Source: Sebastes aleutianus
Lineage: Eukaryota > Chordata > Actinopteri > Perciformes > Sebastidae
Assembly: GCA_916700875.1 (NCBI GenBank)
Contig: CAKAKS010000001.1
Span: 16,954,461-17,018,460 of the forward strand
Length of the DNA stretch: 64,000 bases
Direction: 5' to 3'
This document shows positions 11,662-22,100 of this stretch, one piece after another; the first letter of the stretch is position 1, and every line of letters starts with the position of its first letter. Made by a program: the position numbers and the translations under genes. The notes under the pieces were generated by a model. That model was not told the DNA's origin, did no database searches, and was given only the letters and a program-made list of their open reading frames with translations.

Positions 11662-11823
11662 TTTTTTTTTAAAAGACTGTATTTATGTGTTGCTGGACAT
11701 TTGTAGGAGCACACACAAAAAATAATGAATAACTTTTCCTAAGATATCATGCAAACCGTTGTATGAGGACACATCGAGTCATTACGTCAATGTATACAAC
11801 GTAGCACCACTTTGAAAAAATTG
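11662..11823 (-). mobile_element. Element A, copy A1, second half
   Basis: Resumes A with AAAAGACTG, GTTGCTGGACATTTGTAGG and TCCTAAGATATCATGCAA, ending near TGTATGAGGACAC. It is the minus-strand equivalent of 40311-40410. Confidence 0.7.
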
Positions 11824-11834
11824 TAGGAGAATTC

Positions 11835-11988
11835 GCAGCCGCCTTGCGGTGTTGAGGAAAGTGATCTTTGAATGTTCACTGCATGACTTAGACAGCAATT
11901 CTGCAGTTATTTGACGAACTGAAAGCTATTTCAGGCCGTCACAAGCAACATTATTTGGAACACCCTGTACCAAGGACCTATAATCCCC
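11835..11988. repeat. Repeat D, copy 1
   Basis: About 154 bp beginning CGCAGCCGCCTTGCGGTG and ending CCTATAATCCCC. It recurs in direct orientation at 13022-13176 with about ten differences. Function and class unknown. Confidence 0.8.
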
Positions 11989-11993
11989 ATTCA

Positions 11994-12102
11994 TAGGAGA
12001 ACACACGAAAAATAACGAATAACTTTTCCTAAGATATCATGCAAACCGTTGTATGAGGATACATGGAGTTATTACATCAATATAGCACCAGTTTGAAAAA
12101 AT
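11994..12102 (-). repeat. Second partial copy of the element A end
   Basis: Repeats 11704-11823 (TAGGAG...ACACAC, CTTTTCCTAAGATATCATGC, GTTGTATGAGGA) at a spacing of 290 bp, so the A end plus repeat D look like part of a tandem duplication. Confidence 0.75.
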
Positions 12103-13021
12103 AATAAAATAAAAGCACTAAAACTAAAAATTAAAACCACTGATTAAAATTTAAAAAATGTGAATATAGTGTCAGGGCCAACAGTGAATATTTGATTTTT
12201 AATATATTCCGTCTCCCCTTCTCTCCTCTTGCACTGCACTGTAAGCCTTATGTCCTTCACAGCATAGGAAACCATGCATATAGACCAGGCTTCCCAGCAT
12301 GCCTCAGGCTTTCCAACATAGTTGCCAGCAGGATGCAACACTGTGAAAAGGTGCTGCCTCTTTAAGTCTCCTGTGTGGCATGTTAAGCAATGGTAATCTG
12401 CCGCAGTGCAGACAATAAATTCCACTGCATAACTAAGCGTCGCCATGACATCGTACCTGGATGGAATATCATATGGGCAGATGGAGGGATAGATGGATGG
12501 AGGCCATGCCCCTCGCAGAATAAATATGTGTCCTCAGTGTTGACACAAAAGGGACAAAATCTGACAACTAGTGTCACCACTTGTCCAGCCGCTGTATTAG
12601 AGAAAAAAAAAAGAAAAAGAGGACTCTGCATTAATTATTTCCCCTAGCTTAGTGCTGGTTTGGTCAGCATGCGATTCATCTGTTCAGTGCAACAATGGAG
12701 CTCAATGCTATGACAAATCTGAAGGCTTGGGCTGTCTTCCCAGTTCCCAAAAGCTTAATAGCGTGCCATGTGGAATGATGTAATGCTAAAACACTGCAAA
12801 ACTTGAGTGCTCACCAGCTTTAGTGAGGGCAGGGGAAAGAGGGAGAGACAGACTGGAGAGAGAAGGGAGAGAGACGGAGAGACAGAAGGAGACTCAAAGG
12901 GCCTGATTACTGCATATCATCTAGAATACAACTTGTACCGCGCAAATCTCCAGTGAGATCCCCATACTGTTGGAGTACGATAACAGAAATGAAAAGCGAG
13001 TTTGTGTTGGGGCTCTCTTAA
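12103..13021. other. No gene seen; purine-rich tract
   Basis: Contains an A-rich tract (12601-12618) and a GA-rich tract near 12834-12900 (GGGAGAGAGACGGAGAGAC-like). The short open frames are unremarkable. Confidence 0.5.
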
Positions 13022-13176
13022 CGCAGCCGCCTCGCAGTGTTGAGGAAAGTGATCTTCGAATGTTCACTGCATGACTTAGACAGCAATTCTGCAGTTATTT
13101 GACAAACTGAAAGCCATTTCAGGCTGTCACAAGCAAAATTATTTGGAACACCCTGTAGCAAGGACCTATAATCCCC
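13022..13176. repeat. Repeat D, copy 2
   Basis: Direct copy of 11835-11988 (CGCAGCCGCCTCGCAGTG ... CCTATAATCCCC). Unlike copy 1 it is not followed by the A end. Confidence 0.8.
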
Positions 13177-13591
13177 AACAAAGAAATGTTTTTATTCACA
13201 ACAGTGTGAAAAGAGACACACCAAAGCTGCCCTGCACTAAGTGTGGGTTTTGCTACGGGGTTTTGATCTTTTTCTTTTTTTTTTCTCAATTTTTTTTCAT
13301 GGAAGATATTAGACTGGCTTTTTATTCTTTTCACTTCTTTTAACTACAGAAGATTAAAGGGTGGTACTCTGTAGCAAGCACAGTAACACTTGATAAAACA
13401 GCTCTTTGCATAGATATTGCTTCTTACTTAAAGGAAACCAGTCAATGCAACTTTTGCATGTGACAGCATGATGTCAAATGGAATGAGAAATGCTAAATCA
13501 GTGGCAATGAAATATAGAGATAATTGTTCTAATCGCTTCCATTAATGTGAATATCAAATCTCAGCATGCAGTGCTAATTATTCAGATTAGA

Positions 13592-14104
13592 TAGGGATGA
13601 ACCAATCTGACTTTTTCAGTCTCGATACTGATAGCAATACCTGGGCTTTGGGTATCGGCCGATACCGAGTAGCCTACCGATCCAATACCAGTGTTTGATT
13701 AATAAGCTGTATAACTCACTGTGTGGAAGTGACTGGGATCATTCTTTTATGTGTAAGGCAACATCAGGCTTGACTTAAACATTAGTTTCCTATCTTTATA
13801 GAAAAAAATAAAATAAAAACAAATAAATACATAGATATAAATGTACTGAATTGTTATTTATTATTAAAATAATAAATCGTACACCAGCAACTTGGTAAAA
13901 AATCTTAAAAAAATAACAAGAATTATTATTTAAGTGTAAACCTTGCAGCAAGACATTGGTCAAAACTAAAACAGGAATTCAAATTTATATGGTATATAAG
14001 CATAGAATTGGATTAAATAGATCGGTCCCATTGTCACCGATATCCGATCCAGCTATTGGAGTCAGTATCGGCCCGATATCCAATCCATTATCGGTGCATC
14101 CCTA
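13592..14104. mobile_element. hAT-like miniature element (TAGGGATG...CATCCCTA)
   Basis: Left end TAGGGATGAACCAATCTGAC and right end TTATCGGTGCATCCCTA are inverted. Both sub-terminal parts carry inverted GATATCGG/CCGATATC words (GGGTATCGGCCGATACC near 13652, ATCGGCCCGATATCC near 14067). This is the common fish hAT-type TAGGGATGCACCGAT family. No coding potential, and the 8-bp target duplication is not recognisable. Confidence 0.75.
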
Positions 14105-14936
14105 ATGTTTATTACAAAAAAAATTGCCACTGCTTCCAACTTCCAACAAAGTTTCTCTGAAAAATTTTACTTTGTTGAAATTGAGGCCAAACATCTACAT
14201 CAGGTTAATGAATTTCTATAAACAAGGGTGAGGTATTACAAGAATAACATTTTGTTCCAAGGAGTTCATGCAACCCAGATCACTGTGGCATTTAAATCAC
14301 TTGAAATGAAAATCTGATATGATTATTTTTATCTATCACTGCAGTCTGGGGGCATATTTCAGTCTCATCTCACACTGAGCCAAATATGCACAAGGAATAC
14401 ATATCAGATCCCGATCAGAGAATTCCAGAGATTAACCGTCGTAAGCCACCGTTTTTTATTACATTACCGACCAAATTACATTATGTCATTAGGCAACATA
14501 ATTGCAGTTTGTATTTCAAATCTTGATTTAGAGAAAAACATTAGATCCGAGGTGTAATGAGGTCGGATTCTTAAAAAGGTCTCGTAAGAGCAGTTTCCTC
14601 ATGGTGAGTCGTTATTATTGCATGGTACAGAAATCAATTACGGTTTTATAGAGAATCTTGATCCCTTTACGGGGAATTCAGCGAGGAACACTTTGCATTT
14701 TTACGGGTCTTCAGGATTTAGACAGCAAAGTGGTGACTTGTTCAAGGTGTTTCAAAGCCAAATGCATGCTGGGACAAGCATAATAATAATACTGATGATG
14801 ATGAAAATCAACTCTAGTATAATTCCTGCATCCAATCACTATACCTTCCTTCAATATTACATATTGAAATACTTTTTGGGGCTTTTTGGTGACTTGGTAT
14901 CCTAACATTCATAGTCGATTTTCTATTTCATTTCAG
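14105..14936. other. No gene seen
   Basis: AT-rich unique-looking sequence with no repeat or coding signal. It ends in the pyrimidine-rich acceptor described for 14937. Confidence 0.5.
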
Positions 14937-15149
14937 ATCCCAGAACAATTTCTTGCCACCCGTAGAAACGCGCTCTTTACTATGCATGGCGTTCTAATAC
15001 CCTTAGCCCCTTTTTGGACAAAAGGCAGAGCAGAGAGCCAGGGGCATTTCATTTCATGCTCTGCCACCTCAACCCCAGATGTTCACCTCGAAAACATCTC
15101 CACTGATACAGGTAGAAGCTTAATGGCCTGCAAATTGCCCCGAGCTCAG
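14937..15149 (+). other. Candidate exon, 213 nt, unproven
   Basis: Preceded by a good acceptor (TTTTCTATTTCATTTCAG ending 14936) and followed by a donor (CTCAG then GTAATG at 15150). The 213 nt are open in one frame at phase 0 on both sides, starting IPEQFLATRRNALF and ending MACKLPRAQ. I do not recognise the peptide. The composition is unremarkable and a second AG lies inside after CTCAACCCC, so it may be a chance open stretch. Confidence 0.18.
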
Positions 15150-17655
15150 GTAATGAAATGCAACCTCTGTATAATTTTAATTGAGAACTCTGGATGGAAA
15201 TCAAATGATAATGTGCTCCATGCATGAAAAGTTTTCAAGTAACAGTGAAATTTGTGTCTGGTGTGTGTAAGTGCAGCTCGGGCTAAAGGTAAATGGCTTT
15301 TTCCTTGCGAGCCTCTCCCCCATTTTAATTGTGGATTGCACGGTGTAATAAATGCGTTGGTCATGACTTAGCATCTGGTAAATGAAGCAGAGGATGTACA
15401 CACCTCTGAATGCACAATGGTGCTCCATATTTACAATTCAATCCGACAGGGTGCCTATTAGAAGCCGTAAAGCTGCTCAACTGTTAGATAAGATACCCTC
15501 AATAACCCTCACCCATCCCCCGACCCTCACTGCCTCAACACACACACACAATTCCTGCACTTAACACTGTTCAGTCAATGTGTCTTCATTATATTACATG
15601 TTTTCTCTGTGTTGGGTATTGCAGGAATCTGGTGTAGCGGTGCCCTTATGTAATCGCCTGTTCCTGTTTCAACAGGGTGGCAGTACACGGCAACCGAAAA
15701 AGCTGACAGTTGCAAAGAAAGAGGCTTAAGTGTCCCAAAATTGTTGGGATCAGAGCTTTTCCAAAGGTGAGTGTGTAAGTTTAATTTTAGCAAGCTAGCT
15801 ACTCTTATCAGCACAGACAGTTAGCCGGTGAAATCGTCAGTATTTTGGCCTGTTGTCTCCTAAAAACTACTCTGCAGTTTTCAGAGTTTGATTTAGACAT
15901 CTTGCATAACATTATGATGGAAGACATTTCGGGATAAAGAGGAAGCTTTTTAGTGGCAAAACATCCCCGATAACAATTATTACAACCAAAGATTCCCAGT
16001 GTGTCCTTGTATGAGGGCAAAGACCAACTTAATCAAGCTCAAATCCAGTCCAAGACCAGGTCCAGTCGAGTCAGAGTCAAGACCAAGTCCAAAGACAGTC
16101 GAGACCAAGTCAATAGCGAGTCCTGAGCAAATCGAGTCCTGTTCAAGATGATAGGCAAGAGTGTCTTTCCAATGCTAATGTAGTGATTGAGGAGTTAAGA
16201 TGGACAGAAATAATCTATCTATAAACAATACTGATACATCTTCTACACAAACTAATCAATGCATAGAATTTAGGTTTGAGGACCATTAATGTTACATTCA
16301 TTAATAAACCTCGAAATTGATCCAATATTTGCTGCTGACGTCCCTACCCCTGGGACCTACCCCCAATAGGCCCACAAGCAGGGACATTTTCCATTAAATT
16401 TTCATTTTCAGTTTAGTTATTGAGATAATTGTGTATGCAAATAATATGGAGGAGTGTTCGCACAAGTGTTTCCCCTTTCTTCCTGTGATTCAGGCTCTAT
16501 GTGGAGTGCGCAAGTAGTCAATTTTTGGTGGGAGAGAGAGTTTGTTGTGCTGCTACTGAATGCATACAGGGGAAACACTATGTTGGTAGAATCAGGCAAC
16601 ATCTGTACAACTGATCCCAAATCAGCAGCCAGGAACAACTTGACCAATTCTCAATAGCCAAGCCTGAGATCAAGAAGTGACAGAATCCAACAAGGCACGA
16701 TTCCAAGACAAGTGCAATACTTCAAAAAAGTGGACTTGAGACCGGACTCAAAACCAATACTGGACACTTGGGGGCAAACTCAACACTGAAATATTACTTA
16801 TTAAGTTGATATAGCAATTGTGTTACCAAACAGTGCCATTTCACACGTCCAGCGGACACATAGCAACATTCATATTCATTTGAAGTCGTTTTTCAGATGA
16901 CCTGTCCAATATTCACTCTCCTTTTGCCTCTGTTTTGGTCTCTACCAACCACTGAGGGAAATAATTGGCTTTTTACCTGCTAAATGCTACACTATATTCA
17001 CCAGCTATTTGCTAACTTTGTCTCGCTGCCATTTGCTGCCGGGGAAGTTGCGTACTATGGGTTTATCTGAGCTTTTTCCATGAAATCCTGCTGCTTGAAA
17101 CAGGGGAGATGGGAGCATTCAGACTGAACCAAAAAAGTTAACTTGCATGTGCAGGCCTTCATCCTCCTCTAAGCTGTATTAAATTAGATTTACACCACAG
17201 GTTTGTTGACCGAAAGCAGGTCCCAGTCAACAGGTGTGAGTGATGCACAGACGCTGTGGGCGCACTGCACTGCAGGACGGGGAGTACAGATGTCAAACTG
17301 TCAAATGAAGCCTCGCCATATTTGCGACAAATACAATATTTGAACCAAAACTTCAGTGACAGTGACATGATTAAAAAAAAAAAAAAAGGTGAGGATGTTG
17401 AGATGCAGCTCAAGTGTTTGAAATAGAGCGCCAGCCTTGTGAACAGTTCACCAAAAAGCAATTTATATACAGCATATAATGTGTCTTTTTGGCTGTGTCA
17501 TTTGACGTGAGGTGCAGAGGTGCAAACTAACTGAAGTGCTAGTATCATCTCCAGACACTACGGCGTATTTGTCACCCGTCTCACCTCTCCCAGATGTTCA
17601 CAAGAGTCCTAATGACGTTCACTCTCTCTCTCCCTCTCACTCCGGTCTTCTTCAG
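15150..17655. other. No gene seen; degenerate GTCCAAGACC-rich repeat at 16030-16790
   Basis: A short CA run lies at 15539-15552. Around 16040-16142 words of the type GAGTCAAGACCAAGTCC recur irregularly, and a related block at 16690-16790 ends CTTGGGGGCAAACTCAACACTG. Together these look like the two ends of an old repeat of unknown class. Nothing else is recognisable. Confidence 0.4.
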
Positions 17656-17697
17656 GACGAGGATGAAATTCATGTTGAGCCTGAAGTTGACTCTAAA
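17656..17697 (+). other. Candidate 42-nt microexon, unproven
   Basis: A long pyrimidine tract (CTCTCTCTCTCCCTCTCACT region, 17621-17653) ends in CAG at 17653-17655. Exactly 42 nt later comes AAA-GTATGT (donor at 17698). The 42 nt read in phase 0 as DEDEIHVEPEVDSK, an acidic 14-residue peptide. Length divisible by three, a strong tract and a near-consensus donor are the hallmarks of vertebrate microexons. No parent gene is identified, and the pyrimidine run could be just a CT-rich simple repeat. Confidence 0.3.
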
Positions 17698-19209
17698 GTA
17701 TGTTGCACATGTACACAAACACACACATACGCAGACGTAGATACATACACTTAGGACATGGATGGACCGTATCCGAAAGCCTTCTGACAGGCAGCAGGTG
17801 ATGGCGCCAAGGCCAGCTGCTCCTGCCCCACCTCTGCTCAGCTGTCCGAGCCCAGAGCAGCCTTTGAACAGCCTATTACCCCGACACAGCACCGGGGGAA
17901 AGCAATCAGCTCCAGAGGTACACCGCTCTCGCACCAGATGGTGTGGGAGATGAATCGAGCCATTATATTAGTGCTGGATAATTCCTCAGATGAAGCTAAT
18001 TAAAAAGAAAAATAAGTGCTATCCTCCCTCTTCTTACCTCCTTTGCAATCTGAATGGAAACTCCACTGACACTCTCTCTTGGTGTAAAAAAAGGAGAGCT
18101 TTTTGAGATTCCCTCTGTGTCTTTGCTCCGAACATCAATAAATGCAAAGTCAAATAAGAAATAAAAGAAAGAATCACATCAGATAGCCAACATTTGAAAA
18201 AAAACACATGGTCTTAACAAAAATAATTGACAGCACAATCTGATGCTTCTTTTTCAGACAACAAAGGACGCTGTTGACAAAGTAGACACGCTTTACAGAC
18301 TGGAACCTGTGTATTTTAATTAAACTGAATGAGATCATAATCCGATGAGATCAGCAGCTCATGATTGTTTTTATCCCAATATGTTTATAATGCTTTGGGA
18401 TTTACCACTTCAACTGCATGAGCAGTTAGATTATATAGACGCTTTTATGAAGATATTAAGCACATAAGGAAACAATTCACTTGAAATAAGGAAGCATTCT
18501 GCAGCCTTTCCACAGTAACCTTTTTTCCCCATTCACACTTAATGTAGAAAGCAGTCATTAAAGTACTAAATAGAGGCACAGCATTTTCTTACATGCATCT
18601 TTTTTATTCCTTAAATTCACACCGCCAGCTGTGAAATTAACAGCTATTGTTTGTAATCGCACCTTGAAAAATGCAGCTGAAAAAGTATGTCAAAGAGCTC
18701 TGTAAATATGGTACCTGCATTGGCTTAAAGCCCAAGCAGACAGAGACAGGCGACACCAGAATGTGAATCTCAGTTAGCTCTAAAGGATTTAGGTAAACTC
18801 TGAAACAGTGCTTATTGCTCTCTTATCCACTTTTGTGTTAATGAAAAGCATGTCCTGAATCTGTCAAGGGAGATTAGGTGAATATCATTACTATTGTCCT
18901 TTTGCCAATGTAGATTCTCTGTATCCACAGGGATTATAGTCCCACCCATCCAAACGTGTATTACCTCGCTCTGCCAGGGGAACTTAAGAAAGGTTGAGCT
19001 GATGATAAGGACTAGAAATCATGTGTCACAGGAAATTCAGACTGCATCAAATCCTATTTTTGACGACACCAACGCCATCCATTGTCCCCAAACGCAGTAC
19101 TGAACTTCAGATGGTAAGACAGGACTTATTGACCATGATGTCTGTGCGTTGGTTTCAAACACAGCCAACTTCTAAGATGAATTGTTAGTAATGAAAGCAG
19201 TGGGCAATT
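17698..19209. other. No gene seen
   Basis: CA-rich patch near 17714-17730. A GC-rich stretch (17800-17900) is open on both strands without recognisable motif. The remainder is AT-rich. Confidence 0.5.
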
Positions 19210-19790
19210 TTGAAAAGTGAAGCCAATGCTGAAGTGCGTTAAACTTGCATTCTTTCTAATAGCCAGCAGGGGGCGACTCTTCTGGATACAAAAAGAAGTC
19301 TGATTACATAGAAGTCTATGAGAAAATGACCCTACTTCTCACTTGATTTATTACCTCAGTAAACATTGTAAACATGAGTTTATGGTCTCAATCGTTAGTT
19401 TCAAGTCTTCTTCAATACAGCGTGATGTTCATTTAGTAAATTATGGTCCCATTTAGAGTCAAATAGACCATAAAGCAGGGTATGCTTTAGGGCGAGGCTA
19501 CTTTGTGATTGACAGGCCGCTACCACAGTATTATCAGGTCTGGGAGTTGTCAGTGTTTTCATCTTACATCCCTTTCACAGTGTGTTTTCAATTCATGGAA
19601 GTCAATTATAACATTTTGGTCGCCTAAAAATTTATTATTAAGCGTTCGGTTGTACTTAGCTCCACCCTCTCGTGTCACTTCTGGTGGCAAATAACCAAGA
19701 TAGTGACGGCTAAAATGCCAAACTCAAGGCTTTAAAATGGCAGTCCACAAACCAATGGGTAAAGTCACGACGAACATGTCCACATCCTAT
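19210..19790 (+). repeat. Dispersed repeat K, copy K1
   Basis: Starts TGAAAAGTGAAGCCAATGCT, contains CAGCAGGGGGCGACTCTTCT and TGGTCCCATTTAGAG, and ends near the block AAACCAATGGGTAAAGTCAC. Closely similar to K2 (21689-22100) and, inverted, to K3 (37925-38527). Non-coding, superfamily not determined. Confidence 0.8.
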
Positions 19791-21688
19791 GTACGTTCTA
19801 TTAATAAAAGTCAGATTTTAATTGAATTTTGACAATTTGCATTTGTTTCACAGGGCCTGATTTCTTTAAACTACATCACATGATGTATTAAATACATATA
19901 CTGAAATCCTTAATAGGGGAAAAATCACTTCCTATTGTCTTGTAAGGGTGATCCAATCAGGTCTGTAGCAGACAAGAAAGCAGATTTCTAAAAGAAATGT
20001 CCTACATTCTAATCATTAGAAATGGACAACACTTGTTGTTTTTAATGCTTTAGTCCATAAATTACAGCTATATTGTTTCCTCTAAGCAAAAATGATCAGA
20101 AGTTGATTTAATTCAATAAAAAAATACCACACACTTTCAGATTGATTGCCCACCCTAATGTCCGACATCAGTTCTACAATACTCGGTGTGTGCTGAACCT
20201 GTTTTTGATGGTCTTTGGTGTAAAAAAAAGTTTTCAATGCAGCTCCAAGAAATGAGGCTTCTCCAAATTCAGTCTTTCAGCTCAGGAAGTTCTTCTCTAG
20301 CTCTCAGTGGCCCAACACCACAAAACAGACTACCTGTTTTGATGTTTCCTTTAAATGCCACCAAAATCCATATCAAGGCAAAAATATTCGTATTCAGAAC
20401 AGAGTTGTGATGAGCTTAACTCTCAACTTGGGCACAACATCAGAAATATTTAAATCACTCATCTCGAGCTCCGGCCTCATAGCTTTTGAAACCAGGGGCA
20501 AAAAGCTCTTGGCCTTAATTCCAAGAAAATGGACAGGTTCACCTGCCAATGCCTGGAGATAGCCTGAGGGGCTTTTCCATGAAAGATTGCAGCAACTGAA
20601 TTATATTTTTAAATTAACTATATCTTTATATTTTACATGCATTCAAGCCACATCTTGACTACACATTTAATACATTGTGGTTTAATAATTTGTTTTTTGA
20701 CATTGTCCACTGGTGAAAATAAAGTCAATCTTAAGAATTCTGATTATACCAGATTTCCATGAGGATTAAAGCAATCTAAATCTAATTTTTAGTTGTCAGA
20801 ACTGAACTTCATTCACAAGAGCAGTGTATTATATGGCACGATAAGTTCAGTTCAAAGAAGTGAATCCCGGTTATCAAAGGTCAAACTGCTTAGTTGAACA
20901 CTTCCACTGCAGCCAGTGCAATGTTTAGAGTTGAGAGCAATGTTCTCCGCACATGTTCAGCATTTTAAAAAAACTCACCAAAAAAAAAAAAGCCAGCTGA
21001 GGATGTCAGCTCGAAATAGAAAAAAAAAGTCAAACACATCCAGAAAATGCAAAGCAGCCAATTATGTAGTCTGTGTAAGTTGCAAATACATCACAGACAT
21101 GCCAGTAGCTGTCTGTGAACCGTTACATGATATCAACTTTATTTTAAGGCACATATGCAATGGTCAGCAATGTAAAGGATTCAGCAGAAGAGTTAAACTC
21201 AAGTCCGTTATTGGAATCCTATACCCTGCTCTGCAAAGCTTAAACCTGAAATCTATTACTGTTCACTTCTTATTTAACTAAAATGGAACAATGTAAAACT
21301 GAAATCAAGCCCTCTGCTCCACCATTTTTCTATTACTGAGAGAGGAGCTAGGCCTTCCTTACAGATCCATCACTGGCACTATAGTATTAGTCTAAACACA
21401 GCACGGAGCTGAGGGAATTTTAAGGCACAACATTCAGAACATTAATTTAGCAGCAAACAACTATTTGCTATGTAAGGTGGAGTAATGTCTACTTAAGCAG
21501 AGAATGAAGTCGCTCTCCCTCTGTGTGTGTTGTAATCTGAGCTTCTCTGTGCTTTCTTGACATCGCCAGGTCGGCCGCAGGTGCTTTAAGTGCATGTTAT
21601 TTGAGCGTGCCCCATGCACTGGCTAGCTCGTGGCCGCCGCTCTGCACTGCGCTCATACAGCGGTTACAACCAGTGGGCAACCACCGGG
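19791..21688. other. No gene seen
   Basis: AT-rich with an A-tract near 20979-20991. The open frame 20916-21281 is A-rich and shows no domain. Confidence 0.5.
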
Positions 21689-22100
21689 TCTGAAAAGTGA
21701 AGCCAATGCTGAAGTGCCTTAACCTTGCATTCTTTCTAACAGCCAGCAGGGGGCGACTCTTCTGAAGAGGTCTGATTGTATAGAAGTCTATGAGAAAATG
21801 AGCCTACTTCTCACTTGATTTATTACCTCAGTAAACATTGTAAACATGAGTTTATGGTCTCAGTCACTAGTTTCAAGTCTTCTTCAATACAGCATGATGT
21901 TCATTTAGTAAATTATGGTCCCATTTAGAGTTAAATAGACCATAAAGCAGGGTATGCTTTAGGGCGTGGCTCCCTTGTGATTGACAGGTCGCTACCAAGG
22001 CGTTGTCTGGTCTGGGAGTTGTCCCAGTTTTTGTCTTACGACTTTAACCCTTTCACAGTGTTTTCAGCTCATGAGAGTTAACTATAACTTATAACTATAA
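21689..22100 (+). repeat. Dispersed repeat K, copy K2 (3' truncated)
   Basis: Matches K1 from GTCTGAAAAGTGAAGCC through GTCTGGTCTGGGAGTTGTC, then diverges near 22080 in an AT-rich TAACTATAACT stretch. The AAACCAATGGGTAAAGTC block of K1 is missing. Confidence 0.8.

Noticed and set aside
16040..16142. Irregular GTCCAAGACC repeats as a CRISPR-like array
   Set aside because: Repeats are short, degenerate and without regular spacers, and the context is a fish genome.
17581..17934. 117-residue minus-strand open frame
   Set aside because: Includes a translated CA repeat (YVCVCVCLCTC). It arises from a CT/CA-rich and GC-rich stretch.
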